A stretch of DNA of 64,000 nucleotides from DASWIP01 sp036397635 (GTDB taxonomy: Bacteria; Actinomycetota; AC-67), in the NCBI GenBank assembly GCA_036397635.1, contig DASWIP010000128.1, forward strand, positions 1-64,000. Reading direction: 5' to 3'. Shown here piece by piece: positions 1 through 8,217 of the stretch; the first letter of the stretch is position 1, and each line of letters opens with the position of its first letter. The notes beneath the pieces are model-generated. The model searched no databases and was not told the DNA's origin. It saw only the letters and a program-made list of their open reading frames with translations. Made by a program: the position numbers and the translations under genes.

Positions 1-198
1 GCATTTGATGAACGCACGAGGCGCTCAAGCGGCGCGGCAGGCATCAGCCCCAACCCTGCGCTTCGCTACGGGGTCACCCGCACCCCACCACATCCTTACA
101 GAGGAGGAGAACCTCGTCCAGGCACTTGACTTTCATCCGTAGGACGCGCGAGCCTCGCTGGGCAGGCATTCGCCCCCTGCGCGCAGTGCCGCGCGGTC

Positions 199-1158
199 TC
201 AGTCCGGCGGGATCTGGGAGCGGCGCGCGCGCCCGACGCGGCGGCCTCCGTACATCGCGCCGGGATGCTCGAGAAACGCGGCGAGCAGTTCGTTGAATGC
301 TTCGGGCTGTTCGAGCATGGGCATGTGGCCGGCGCGCGCGATGGTAGCCAGCTCGCTGCCGGGGACGGCGTGCGCGAGCTTGCGCGCGCACGCGATCGGG
401 GTGATGCGGTCGCGCTCGCCGACGACGATCAGGACCGGGATGCCCTCGAGCGCCTCGAGGCCGGCGCGCACATCAAGCGTCCGCAGCGTCGCGATCACGC
501 GGACCAGAGCCGGCGCGGGGACGGCGGCGAATTGCTGCTCGACGAACGACAAGCGTTCGGGTGGAGCATCCTTGCCGAAGGACATCAGGCGCACGCCGGT
601 GCGGATGAGGCGCTGCTGGCTGCGGCGGATGCCTTCGAGCCGCTGCGGTGACGCGGCGGCGGCGGCCTCGATCAGGCGTAGCGCGGGAAGCGCCATGCGC
701 GCGGCACCGGGCAGCAGGTTCCCCAGCACGTCGTTGCAGTTGGTGTCCACGAGCGCGACGGCACGAACCGAGGATCCGATGCGCTCGGGGAACATCGCGG
801 CGTAGCGCAGCACGGTCATACCGCCCATCGAGTGGCCGACGAGCGTCACCGGCTCGCCGGCGGCCTGGACGATCGCGTCGAGGTCGCGCGCGAGCGTGTC
901 GATCGTGAAGTCTCCCGAAGACGGGAACGCCGAAAGGCCATGGCCGCGTTGATCGAACAGCACCAGCCGGTATGACTCCGACAAGCCGAGCATCTGGTAG
1001 TGCCACGAGGTCAGGTTCAGGCAGAAGCCGTGGGCGAACACCACGCTCGGGCCGTCGCCGATCGCCTCGGCGTGCAGCGGCGTACCGTCGAACGCGATGA
1101 CCGGACCGATCGGCTCTCCGCGGAGATGCCCGAGATCCCAGTCGAGCGTCTCTACCAC
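199..1158 (-). CDS. alpha/beta-fold hydrolase
   Basis: This is a 319-aa alpha/beta hydrolase of the esterase/epoxide-hydrolase-like superfamily. The oxyanion-hole motif HGF is at about residues 43-45, the strand-turn DQRGHG at 69-74, and the nucleophile elbow GHSMGG puts the catalytic Ser at about residue 110. The acid is probably Asp250 in GERDRITP and the base His278 in AGHMPMLEQPEAF, so the triad is complete. The start is a GTG that lies inside the end of the upstream gene (7-nt overlap), so translation is probably coupled to it. No signal peptide is seen. The substrate cannot be read from sequence; proximity to a FadD3-like ligase and steroid genes makes a role in a catabolic pathway possible but unproven. 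Confidence 0.85.
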   Translation of the reverse strand: MVETLDWDLGHLRGEPIGPVIAFDGTPLHAEAIGDGPSVVFAHGFCLNLTSWHYQMLGLSESYRLVLFDQRGHGLSAFPSSGDFTIDTLARDLDAIVQAAGEPVTLVGHSMGGMTVLRYAAMFPERIGSSVRAVALVDTNCNDVLGNLLPGAARMALPALRLIEAAAAASPQRLEGIRRSQQRLIRTGVRLMSFGKDAPPERLSFVEQQFAAVPAPALVRVIATLRTLDVRAGLEALEGIPVLIVVGERDRITPIACARKLAHAVPGSELATIARAGHMPMLEQPEAFNELLAAFLEHPGAMYGGRRVGRARRSQIPPD

Positions 1159-1940
1159 AGCTCGTCGGTGTAGGTGTCCGTGCCGGGGATGGTCGGGATG
1201 AACGGCGAGCAGAACGTCACGCGTGCGAAGCCGCCGTCGGCAACGTGCTCGCCCAGTCCGGCGAAGACGTCCCAGTCATCGGCCGGGTTCGCGTCGCAGA
1301 ACCAGAGGTACAGCAGGCTGCGGGGGCCCGAGCCGGCTTTCGGGATGTCGTCGTGCGTGCCGCCGGGGATCGGGATCGGCGAGAACGACAGCGCCAGCGA
1401 CGCGCTCGAACGTTTGAAGACATGGGAGGCGAGGTTCATGTTGAACCAGCCGGCGACGTCGCCGCGCGACACGCCCTCGTTGGCTTCCAGGAACAGTGCG
1501 ACCAGGCCGGGATAGCGGTGATCGAGCGCAAGCTCGGGCGGCACGCCGTCGGGATCGGTATACCCGGCGCCCTTGAACGCGTACATCTGCGTGTGGACGT
1601 GGTCGCGCTGCTCGAACATGCGCCCATCATCCATCAGGCGCTGGAACTCCTTCGCCGCCCACGCGCCCCACTCGCGCGACTGCGACGCTTCGATGAAATA
1701 CGTCGCCAGGTACGAGCCGGTCATCGGGTCGGCGGTGATGGGGGAGTCGGCGGGGTAGCGCAGCTTCTTCAGCTCGCGCGTCGCGACCCAGCGCGCGCCC
1801 GACAGGATGCCGGGCCCGACAAGGCAGCCGGCGTAGAAGTGGTCGCGCTCGTACCAGCGGTTGTAGGCGACCACATGCTCGCGATGCGGCTCGACCAGCG
1901 TAAACAGCATCGAGCCGAGCTTCACCGGATACTCGTTCAT
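1152..1940 (-). CDS. conserved hypothetical protein, possible ferredoxin-fold dimeric barrel
   Basis: The 262-aa product has no signal peptide or membrane segment. The N-terminal stretch, with EHVVAYNRWYERDHFY, and a second similar half (PGLVALFLEANEGVSRGDVAGWFNMNLA) look like two repeats of an alpha-beta barrel domain in which small acidic and His residues follow a Trp-Tyr pair. This resembles EthD/antibiotic-monooxygenase-type folds, but that is an inference from pattern only. It overlaps the downstream hydrolase by 7 nt and so forms a two-gene unit with it. Function unknown. Confidence 0.75.
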   Translation of the reverse strand: MNEYPVKLGSMLFTLVEPHREHVVAYNRWYERDHFYAGCLVGPGILSGARWVATRELKKLRYPADSPITADPMTGSYLATYFIEASQSREWGAWAAKEFQRLMDDGRMFEQRDHVHTQMYAFKGAGYTDPDGVPPELALDHRYPGLVALFLEANEGVSRGDVAGWFNMNLASHVFKRSSASLALSFSPIPIPGGTHDDIPKAGSGPRSLLYLWFCDANPADDWDVFAGLGEHVADGGFARVTFCSPFIPTIPGTDTYTDELW

Positions 1941-1980
1941 GCGCGCGCCCTAGCGATCCGGGGTGCACCTTGGTCGAAGA

Positions 1981-2565
1981 TCATCGCGCTGCATAGCCGT
2001 ATAAGCCCTCCACGGATCGGCCGTCAGAGGCGTTGAAAACTCGAAGAGCGTACGTCTCGCCCGGAAGAACACCGAACCATATCCGTTCGGGACAGCCATG
2101 TGGTGCGGGAAGTTGGCCTCTGCACGGACCCGCGCAAAAGTCAAAGCATGCAATAACCCCATGTGGCACCACGCGATACTCTTCATTCGGCGTCCCCGGG
2201 TTGGCTACCAGACAGGCTGTAGCCTCATAGTCGATCCGGGGATAGATCGTAAACGAAAGAGAAACTGGGGTTCGCCCCTGGATGCTGTCCGGAACGGTTA
2301 CCAGGATCTCATCATAAGATCCCGGTGTAGTCAGCGGTTCCTTGCGGCATCTGGCCGGCGTACTGACACCGTTGCCATCGTTGAACACGAGCGCATTCCA
2401 GTCCGGACACGAAGGGCCGCAAGCCAAGGCGGTTGTGAAAGTTACATCTGTTGGTTGAAGCAACTCGTGCTCTTCGGCACGTGCTGGTGGCGACGCCAGC
2501 AGGAGCACCAACAGGCTTCCCAGCGCGACGAGCAGCCTTGCCTGGGGGGCCGAGGACCGAGTCAT
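1981..2565 (-). CDS. secreted cysteine-containing hypothetical protein
   Basis: The 194-aa product starts with a basic n-region, a long hydrophobic core (LLVALGSLLVLLLAS) and a PPARA-EE type signal peptidase I site near residue 30. The mature part holds eight Cys, including pairs ACGPSC and CFDFCAGPC, compatible with disulfide bonding outside the cell. No catalytic motif is recognised. It is separated from both neighbours by short gaps and appears to be its own transcription unit. Its codon use is less GC-biased than that of the neighbouring catabolic genes. Confidence 0.7.
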   Translation of the reverse strand: MTRSSAPQARLLVALGSLLVLLLASPPARAEEHELLQPTDVTFTTALACGPSCPDWNALVFNDGNGVSTPARCRKEPLTTPGSYDEILVTVPDSIQGRTPVSLSFTIYPRIDYEATACLVANPGTPNEEYRVVPHGVIACFDFCAGPCRGQLPAPHGCPERIWFGVLPGETYALRVFNASDGRSVEGLYGYAAR

Positions 2566-2718
2566 CCTAGGACTCTTCGTGAGATCCCCCGCGGTTCCTC
2601 CTCGCAGCGCCTATGAGGAAGCGTTCCAGAGGGCGCAGTTCCCCGACAAGGGCTCAGGGGTGAAGCTCGAACCCTCACCGGCCGACTGCGGAAGTCGGAA
2701 GCCATACTCTGCCATGAA

Positions 2719-4257
2719 TCATGCGCGCGCCCTCTCTCGCAGCTCGAACTTCAAGATCTTGCCGCCGGCGTTCACCGGAAGCTGCTCGACGACGACGACG
2801 CGACGCGGCGCCTTGAAGTTCGCCATGCGCGCGCGCGCCCAGGCGACCACCTCGTCCGGATCGAAGCTCGCGCCCGCGCGCGGGACGACGAATGCGACGC
2901 CGACCTCGCCGAGGCGCTCGTCGGGCGCGCCCACGACCGCGACCTGGGCCACGGAAGGATGCGCGAGCAGCTCACCTTCCACCTCCGCAGGATAGACGTT
3001 GAAGCCTCCGACGATGAACATGTCCTTGAGCCGGTCGGTGATGCGCAGGTAGCCGCGCTCGTCCATCACGCCGATGTCGCCGGTGTGCAGCCAGCCGTCG
3101 CGGATCGTCTCGGCGGTCGCATCGGGATCGTCCAGATAGCCGAGCATCACGTTGTAGCCGCGGATCACGACCTCGCCCGGCTCGCCCGCGTTGGCCGGCG
3201 CGCCGTCGGTGTCCACGACGCGGACCTCGGTGTCGGGGATCGCGCGCCCCGAGGTGTTCGCGATCGTCTTGGCATCGTCGCCGCGCCGGCACATCGTTGC
3301 GGTACCGGTGGACTCGGTCAGCCCGTAGGCGGTGAGCACGGTCTCGAAACCGAGATCGTCGCGCATCTGCTCGATCAGGCTCACCGGGACGACCGCGGCG
3401 CCGGTGACGGCCAGCCGCAGCGACGATAGGTCGCGGCGCGCGGGATGGTTCAGGATCGTCTGGTACAGCGTCGGCGGGCCGGGGAGCACGGTGATCCGGT
3501 CGCGCTCGATCGCCTCGAGCACGCTCGGCACGTCGAAGACCGCATGCGGGATGATCGTCGCGCCGCGCATCAGGCACGCGAGGATGCCCGCCTTGTAGCC
3601 GAAGGTGTGGAAGAACGGGTTGACGATCAGGTAGCGGTCACCGTCGGCGAGGCCGACCTCGCGCGACCACACGTCGAACACGCGCAAGGTCTGCTCGTGC
3701 GAGACCATCACGCCTTTGGGTTTGCCGGTCGTTCCGGAGGTGAAGATGATGTCGCTCAACTCGGCCGGCTCGGCGGTGACGGGCGTGTCGCCGGCGCGCG
3801 CGAGGAAGTCCGCGTACGACGTGGTGCCGGCCGGTGCGTCGCCGCGCAACACCACGATCGGCGGCGCGCCGTCCGGCATCGCCTCGCGCAGCATCGCGAC
3901 GTAGTCGGTGTCGAGGAACCCGTTGACGGTGAACAGCAGACGCGCGCGGACGCGCTCGAGCACGTACGCGGCCTCGCGCCCCTTGAAGCGCGTGTTGATC
4001 GGCACCAGGATGGCGCCGGCGGTGATCGCGCCGAGCGCGGCGGTGATCCACTCGTGGATGTTCGGCGCCCAGATCGCAACCCGATCGCCGCGCGTGATCC
4101 CGGCCGCGGCGGCCGCGCGCGCGGCCTGCTCGACCCGCTCGAGCAGCTCCGCGAACGACCACCGCTGGTCGCCGTCCACCAGCGCCTCGGCGTCGCCGTA
4201 CTCATCGGCCGCCCAGCGCACGAGCGCGGGGATGCTCGGCCACGGTGCTTCGTTCAC
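2719..4257 (-). CDS. fadD3: FadD3-like acyl-CoA synthetase (AMP-forming)
   Basis: An ANL-superfamily adenylate-forming ligase of 512 aa from a GTG start. The P-loop-like motif FTSGTTGKPKGV is at about 172-183, the YGLTES adenylation motif and WLHTGDIG follow, and GGK near the C-terminus supplies the catalytic Lys. Stretches such as NPFFHTFGYKAGILACL and ITVLPGPPTLYQ closely recall FadD3, the ligase that activates the HIP steroid-ring propionate in actinobacteria; this family call is from memory and not a search. A longer in-frame reading reaches 4443, but the GTG at 4257 is preceded by a GGTGGGGGGA ribosome-binding site and matches the usual N-terminus. The longer form would cross the divergent toxin-antitoxin promoter. 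Confidence 0.8.
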   Translation of the reverse strand: MNEAPWPSIPALVRWAADEYGDAEALVDGDQRWSFAELLERVEQAARAAAAAGITRGDRVAIWAPNIHEWITAALGAITAGAILVPINTRFKGREAAYVLERVRARLLFTVNGFLDTDYVAMLREAMPDGAPPIVVLRGDAPAGTTSYADFLARAGDTPVTAEPAELSDIIFTSGTTGKPKGVMVSHEQTLRVFDVWSREVGLADGDRYLIVNPFFHTFGYKAGILACLMRGATIIPHAVFDVPSVLEAIERDRITVLPGPPTLYQTILNHPARRDLSSLRLAVTGAAVVPVSLIEQMRDDLGFETVLTAYGLTESTGTATMCRRGDDAKTIANTSGRAIPDTEVRVVDTDGAPANAGEPGEVVIRGYNVMLGYLDDPDATAETIRDGWLHTGDIGVMDERGYLRITDRLKDMFIVGGFNVYPAEVEGELLAHPSVAQVAVVGAPDERLGEVGVAFVVPRAGASFDPDEVVAWARARMANFKAPRRVVVVEQLPVNAGGKILKFELRERARA

Positions 4258-4300
4258 GGATCCCCCCACCTGATGGTCAGTCAGGTCAACGCTATCGAAC

Positions 4301-4335
4301 TTGCCCGATCGCGTGCGGTGTAGTATGCTACAACC
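4301..4335 (+). promoter_or_regulatory. leaderless promoter with inverted repeat for the HTH-DUF433 operon
   Basis: TTGCCC at 4301-4306 and TATGCT at 4324-4329 are spaced 17 nt and place the expected start point at the ATG (4336), so the mRNA would be leaderless; no Shine-Dalgarno sequence precedes the ATG. A perfect inverted repeat TGTAG-TATG-CTACA (4319-4332) covers the -10 element and is a plausible operator for the encoded HTH protein. Confidence 0.5.
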
Positions 4336-4791
4336 ATGCTCACCGTACCCAAGGCGGCCGCTGTCATCGGCCGAAGCCCCGAGACCATCAGGCGCTGGAT
4401 CCGCGCCGGCAGGCTTCGCTCGACCAAGGTCGGGACCCAACACATGATCGACCAGGACGACCTCGCGGAGTTCATCCGCACGACGCGCGAGCAGGTCGGC
4501 GAGTCGCCCGTGCGCTACGAGGTCGTCGAGTCGGCATTCGACGAGCCCTTGTTCCCGGAGCTGCGGAAGCGCATCACCGCCAACCCGGAGGTCTTGGTGG
4601 GGAAGGCAGCGGTGCGGGGAACGCGGATCTCGGTGGAGCTGGTGCTCGAGCTGTTCGCTGCGGGATGGACCGAAGAAGAGGTGCTCGACAACTACCCGAC
4701 GATCACAAGGGACGACCTCCGCGCGTGTTTCCTCTACGCGTACGAGCGGATCGAGGGGGAGCGGATCCTGCCGTTCGACTCGATGCCGTGA
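4336..4791 (+). CDS. HTH-DUF433 antitoxin-like protein
   Basis: The 151-aa protein joins an excisionase/MerR-type helix-turn-helix (about residues 1-48, VPKAAAVIGRSPETIRRWIRAG) to a DUF433 domain (about 70-140, with GKAAVRGTRISVELVLELFAAGWTEEEVLDNYP). DUF433 proteins are VapB45-type antitoxins that pair with DUF5615 PIN-like toxins, and exactly such a gene follows with a 4-nt GTGA overlap. The HTH fusion suggests it also represses its own promoter through the inverted repeat over the -10 region. Most DUF433 antitoxins are only about 75 aa, so the fused DNA-binding domain is the notable part. Confidence 0.85.
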   Translation: MLTVPKAAAVIGRSPETIRRWIRAGRLRSTKVGTQHMIDQDDLAEFIRTTREQVGESPVRYEVVESAFDEPLFPELRKRITANPEVLVGKAAVRGTRISVELVLELFAAGWTEEEVLDNYPTITRDDLRACFLYAYERIEGERILPFDSMP

Positions 4792-5156
4792 AGCTGATCG
4801 TCGATGAGAACGTCGCGGAACGCCTGGTCGAGGAGTTGGTCGCGCGCGGCCACGATGTCGCCTGGGTCAGCCGACGTTCACCCGGTCTCGACGATGGCGA
4901 CCTGTTCCGGCTCGCCATGCGCGAAGGGCGGATCGTGCTGACTCATGACAGGGGACACGGGGAACGTGCGCTCGTCGAGCCTGTCCCCGGCGTGATCGTG
5001 ATGCGAGTGACCGAGAACCGGCCCCTGCTCGAGCACCGCGTACTCGTGGACCTGCTCGAACGGCGAGATGACTGGTTGGGGAACCTCGCCGTGATCGTCG
5101 GGCACCGCGTGCGGATGCGCGCGCTCCCGGATGTCCAATCTGGTGGGGTCCGGTGA
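4788..5156 (+). CDS. DUF5615 family PIN-like toxin
   Basis: This 122-aa product begins with KLIVDENVAERLVEELVARGHDV, the first conserved Asp-containing strand of DUF5615/Mut7-C-like PIN proteins, and contains VLTHDRGHGE as the second acidic motif. Members are predicted Mg-dependent ribonucleases acting as toxins. The GTG start at 4788 overlaps the antitoxin TGA (GTGA), so synthesis is coupled. Toxicity and RNase activity are inferred from family, not shown here. Confidence 0.8.
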   Translation: MKLIVDENVAERLVEELVARGHDVAWVSRRSPGLDDGDLFRLAMREGRIVLTHDRGHGERALVEPVPGVIVMRVTENRPLLEHRVLVDLLERRDDWLGNLAVIVGHRVRMRALPDVQSGGVR

Positions 5157-5211
5157 AAGGCCTCGGTAAACACTTTCATCTCCAGGGCGCTGTGTAAGAG
5201 TTGGGGGTGAG

Positions 5212-5697
5212 GTGCGCGCAGGAGATGTTCCGAACTTCGACGAGCTGTTCCGGCATGAGTATCCGACCATCGTGCGGACGGTCTATCTGATGCTGGGTGA
5301 ACGCGAGGCCGCCGAAGAGGCAGCGCAGGAGGCATTCCTGGAGTTGTACATCCATTGGCGGAAGGTGAGCCGTTATGACAAGCCGGGAGCCTGGGTGCGG
5401 CGCGTTGCGATCAGACGGGCATCGCGGGTCCGCAAGCATCGGCGCCTCGAGCTCCAGGGGTCTGTCCCGGAGATGATCGGCGGCGGGGAAGACGACGTCG
5501 CGATCCGGCTCGTCGTGCTGACCTTGCCGGTGGCGCAGCGGGCAGCGGTAGTCCTTCGTTATTTCGAGCAGTTGTCAACCACAGACATCGCTCATCTGAT
5601 GGATTGCAGTGAGGCGACCGTGCGTGTGCACCTCCATCGGGCACGGAAGCGGCTCGGTGCTCTCCTCGGGGAAGAGGTCGCCGATGCCGCTCGATGA
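5212..5697 (+). CDS. ECF-family RNA polymerase sigma factor (SigE-like)
   Basis: A 161-aa sigma-70 factor with region 2 at the N-terminus (FDELFRHEYPTIVRTVYLMLGEREAAEEAAQEAFLELY) and region 4 at the C-terminus (LPVAQRAAVVLRYFEQLSTTDIAHLMDCSEATVRVHLHRARKRL), the order and length usual for the actinobacterial SigE/ECF class. The GTG start follows a GGGGGTGAG ribosome-binding site. The downstream gene overlaps it by 14 nt and encodes a single-pass membrane protein, the usual arrangement for a cognate anti-sigma factor. Confidence 0.9.
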   Translation: MRAGDVPNFDELFRHEYPTIVRTVYLMLGEREAAEEAAQEAFLELYIHWRKVSRYDKPGAWVRRVAIRRASRVRKHRRLELQGSVPEMIGGGEDDVAIRLVVLTLPVAQRAAVVLRYFEQLSTTDIAHLMDCSEATVRVHLHRARKRLGALLGEEVADAAR

Positions 5698-7345
5698 ACG
5701 GCTTCGAGATGGGCTGCGGCGTGCTGCCGCATCCGTGGATCCGCCGGCGGACGTTGCGCTTGAGCGGATCCACACGAGGGGACGGCGTCAACGATGGCTG
5801 GCTCAGCTGCGTCCCGCCGCGGCTGCCATGGTCGTGATGGTTGCTCTCGCCGTCATCGCTGCCGACCTCGTGACAGCTTCGCGGTCCCCAAGCTTGGTCG
5901 GCCCGGCTTCATCCTCGGCGCCACCAAATGATCGCCTATCCGACGGCACCTGTTCTCGCGCCATGGACCCCGACCTTCCTGAGGGCTCAGGCTGCCTCTC
6001 CGATGCCCGCGCCGATCTCGACGGCGATGGGCGCATGGACCGATTCGTCGTCTACGGCATCCTTGACGAGTCAGACGTCCCCAGCACGTGGCGCGCGCGC
6101 GCGCTCCTGGCGAACGGAGCGATCCATGAGGTCGAGCTACCCTTCATCGCAGGGGTCGATCCCGTGGTCGTCGGCCCCGTCGATGCGAACGATGACGGTC
6201 GCAGTGAAGTGTTCGTCATCACCGACCGGGGAGCATCTGTCGAGTTCATGACGCTCTTCGAGGTTCACGGCGATGGCGTCGGTCAGGTTCTTGAGCGAGA
6301 TCCGGAAGGGGCCGTCAACCCGGCTCGCTTCGCGATAGGGGGAAGCGTCACGCACGGGGAGGGCCTCGCGTGTTCGGACCTCGATGGAGATGGCACATCT
6401 GAGATCGTGAGGTTGAGGGTGGTCTTGGAGCGCGAAGGGGCCTATCGCTGGGAGCGGTTGGCCTACCGATGGAATGGTGGTCTTCTGGTTTTCTGGAAGC
6501 AAGACGACAACGGGCTTATCGAGGGAGATGCGAAGGATCCCCATGTCGATGAACAACTGCAGCCGTTCTACAGCCTGGACTGTCATGGACTTCGCTATCC
6601 AGAGCCCCCTGCCGACGGCAACAGCGGCACGGTCATGGGACGCGTTCTTTTCGATGGCGAACGCCCAGTCCCGTACCCGCTGATCTGGAATTGTTGGCCG
6701 GGCGGGTCCATGTCCAAATGGGGCGGCGAGCGAGATGGTTCTTACAGGCTTCGACTGCCACCGGGCACCTACCACCTGTTAGCCGTCCTCCCCCTGGGAT
6801 CTGAGGATGCCGACGGAGCGCCGAAGATCAGCCATGTCTCGGATCCGGCGCGGGACGTGGTACGAGTCACACGTGGAGGTAGCACAGTCCTCGACCTTCT
6901 CGTCGGGGACCATCCACCAGGAGACCTCAGATCCGCACTGCTATCCCTGACTACGGCTTGCAGCGGCGATCGAACGCCTGTCGATCCAGCGCAGGAAGGG
7001 GATGTGAGCGACGATTCGGAAGCGCCTACTTCGGGTGTGCAAGGATCGATCGAAGCACAGCCCCGGTGTCGCGATCTGACACCGCCGTGTGGGCAACCTG
7101 GATTCTCGATCCGAGACGCGCTGATCCAAGCTCGCGACCCGGCGACGAGGGAGGTCAGGGCTTCGACGCGCTCAGGGGGAGACGGGTCGTTCGTGCTCGA
7201 ATTGGCCCGCGGCCGGTATGAACTCGTTGCGTCCGGCGGCGAACCTCCGGCGGGGTCGGGACCCTTCACCTGGGAGTGTCCAACCTTGGACGTCACTGTC
7301 AACGAATCGGGATATGTCAGCGCCTATTTCAACTGCCGCTTCTAG
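5684..7345 (+). CDS. membrane-anchored putative anti-sigma partner with EF-hand-like repeats
   Basis: The 553-aa product has a short cytoplasmic N-terminus (about 1-45, LDERLRDGLRRAAASVDPPADVALERI), one membrane segment (about 46-64) and a long extracellular part. This carries three Asp-rich loops, DLDGDGRMD, DANDDGRSE and DLDGDGTSE (about residues 111, 167 and 232), in FG-GAP/VCBS-like context. Two carboxypeptidase-regulatory-like segments follow, one around GTVMGRVLFDGERP with GSYRLRLPPGTYHLLA and one at the C-terminus (GSFVLELARGRYELVA). Its start sits 14 nt inside the sigma gene, so it is probably the regulator of that factor, with the large outer part sensing calcium or a cell-surface ligand. 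No zinc-anti-sigma HxxxCxxC motif is visible, so the inhibitory mode is unknown. Confidence 0.7.
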   Translation: MPLDERLRDGLRRAAASVDPPADVALERIHTRGRRQRWLAQLRPAAAAMVVMVALAVIAADLVTASRSPSLVGPASSSAPPNDRLSDGTCSRAMDPDLPEGSGCLSDARADLDGDGRMDRFVVYGILDESDVPSTWRARALLANGAIHEVELPFIAGVDPVVVGPVDANDDGRSEVFVITDRGASVEFMTLFEVHGDGVGQVLERDPEGAVNPARFAIGGSVTHGEGLACSDLDGDGTSEIVRLRVVLEREGAYRWERLAYRWNGGLLVFWKQDDNGLIEGDAKDPHVDEQLQPFYSLDCHGLRYPEPPADGNSGTVMGRVLFDGERPVPYPLIWNCWPGGSMSKWGGERDGSYRLRLPPGTYHLLAVLPLGSEDADGAPKISHVSDPARDVVRVTRGGSTVLDLLVGDHPPGDLRSALLSLTTACSGDRTPVDPAQEGDVSDDSEAPTSGVQGSIEAQPRCRDLTPPCGQPGFSIRDALIQARDPATREVRASTRSGGDGSFVLELARGRYELVASGGEPPAGSGPFTWECPTLDVTVNESGYVSAYFNCRF

Positions 7346-7371
7346 CAACCTGGAGCGAGAGACGGATCGCT

Positions 7372-8217
7372 TCAGTTGACGAACGGCGCGACCATCTCCG
7401 CGATCTTGTCCATCTCTGGAAGCACCACGTCGGCGGAGCCGTAGGTCAGGCCGATGATCAGCTCGTCGATCCCGAGCGATGCGAAGTACTCGAGCTTGCC
7501 CGGATCGGGGATCGAGCCGAACGGAACCACGCGGATGTCCGCCGGATCGCGGCCCGCGGACGCAAACGCATCCTGCAGCAGCGGCAGCTTGGCCTTGACG
7601 CCGCGTCCCCCGATCGGCATCCAGCCGTCGGCATACTCGGCGATCGCCGCGAACAGCTTCGGTCCGCCCGCGCCGCCGATGAACACCGGCGGGTTCGGCC
7701 GCTGCGACGGCTTCGGCCACGAGAACGACGGTGCGAAGCGCACGAACTCTCCGTCGAAGCCCGCGGTCTCCGACGACCACAGCGCCTTCATCGCGAGCAT
7801 CTTCTCGCGCACCACCTCGCGGCGGCGCGCGTAATCGACGCCGTGGTGGGCCATCTCCTCGACGTTCCACCCAAACCCGATCCCGAAGTCGAACCGGCCG
7901 CCCGACAGCACGTCGATCGACGCGACCTGCTTGGCCAGATCGATCGGGTCGTGCTGCGCGACCAGGCAGATGCCGGTGCCGACGCGCAGCCGTTCGGTCG
8001 CCGCCGCCGCGGCCATCAGCGCGACGAACGGATCGAGGCAGCGGTAGTACTGCTCGGGCAGCGGCTCACCCATCGGAGCCGGCGTCGCGCGCGACGCAGG
8101 CACGTGGGTGTGCTCGGGCATGAACAGCGACGAGAAGCCGCGCTCCTCGGCCGCGCGCGCGGCCGTCACCGGATCGATGCCCTGGTCGGTGAGGAAGACC
8201 GTGACGCCGAAGCGCAT
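7372..8217 (-). CDS. LLM-class F420-dependent oxidoreductase
   Basis: The 281-aa protein is a TIM-barrel luciferase-like monooxygenase of the F420-binding type (MRFGVTVFLTDQGIDPVTAARAAEERGFSSLFMPEHTHVP start, then RLRVGTGICLVAQHDPIDLAKQVASIDVLSGGRFDFGIGFGWN). The start ATG shares one base with the stop of the preceding gene (TGATG), so it is the last gene of the minus-strand run from the FadD19-like ligase. F420 rather than FMN use is inferred from subfamily resemblance. A long in-frame extension upstream of 8217 exists but lies within the neighbouring gene and is not coding. Confidence 0.85.
   Translation of the reverse strand: MRFGVTVFLTDQGIDPVTAARAAEERGFSSLFMPEHTHVPASRATPAPMGEPLPEQYYRCLDPFVALMAAAAATERLRVGTGICLVAQHDPIDLAKQVASIDVLSGGRFDFGIGFGWNVEEMAHHGVDYARRREVVREKMLAMKALWSSETAGFDGEFVRFAPSFSWPKPSQRPNPPVFIGGAGGPKLFAAIAEYADGWMPIGGRGVKAKLPLLQDAFASAGRDPADIRVVPFGSIPDPGKLEYFASLGIDELIIGLTYGSADVVLPEMDKIAEMVAPFVN

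Noticed and set aside
1..198. Gene-free left edge with an imperfect direct repeat (GGCAGGCAT near 39-47 and 161-169)
   Set aside because: Only two short imperfect copies with unrelated spacing; no coding or structural signal strong enough to call.
4270..4299. TGACC/GGTCA repeats upstream of the FadD3-like gene as a TetR or KstR2 operator
   Set aside because: The arms are irregular and do not match the KstR2 consensus; too weak to report as a site.
4258..4443. Longer N-terminus for the FadD3-like ligase
   Set aside because: It would run through the divergent antitoxin promoter and start codon; the GTG at 4257 has a good ribosome-binding site and matches the family start.
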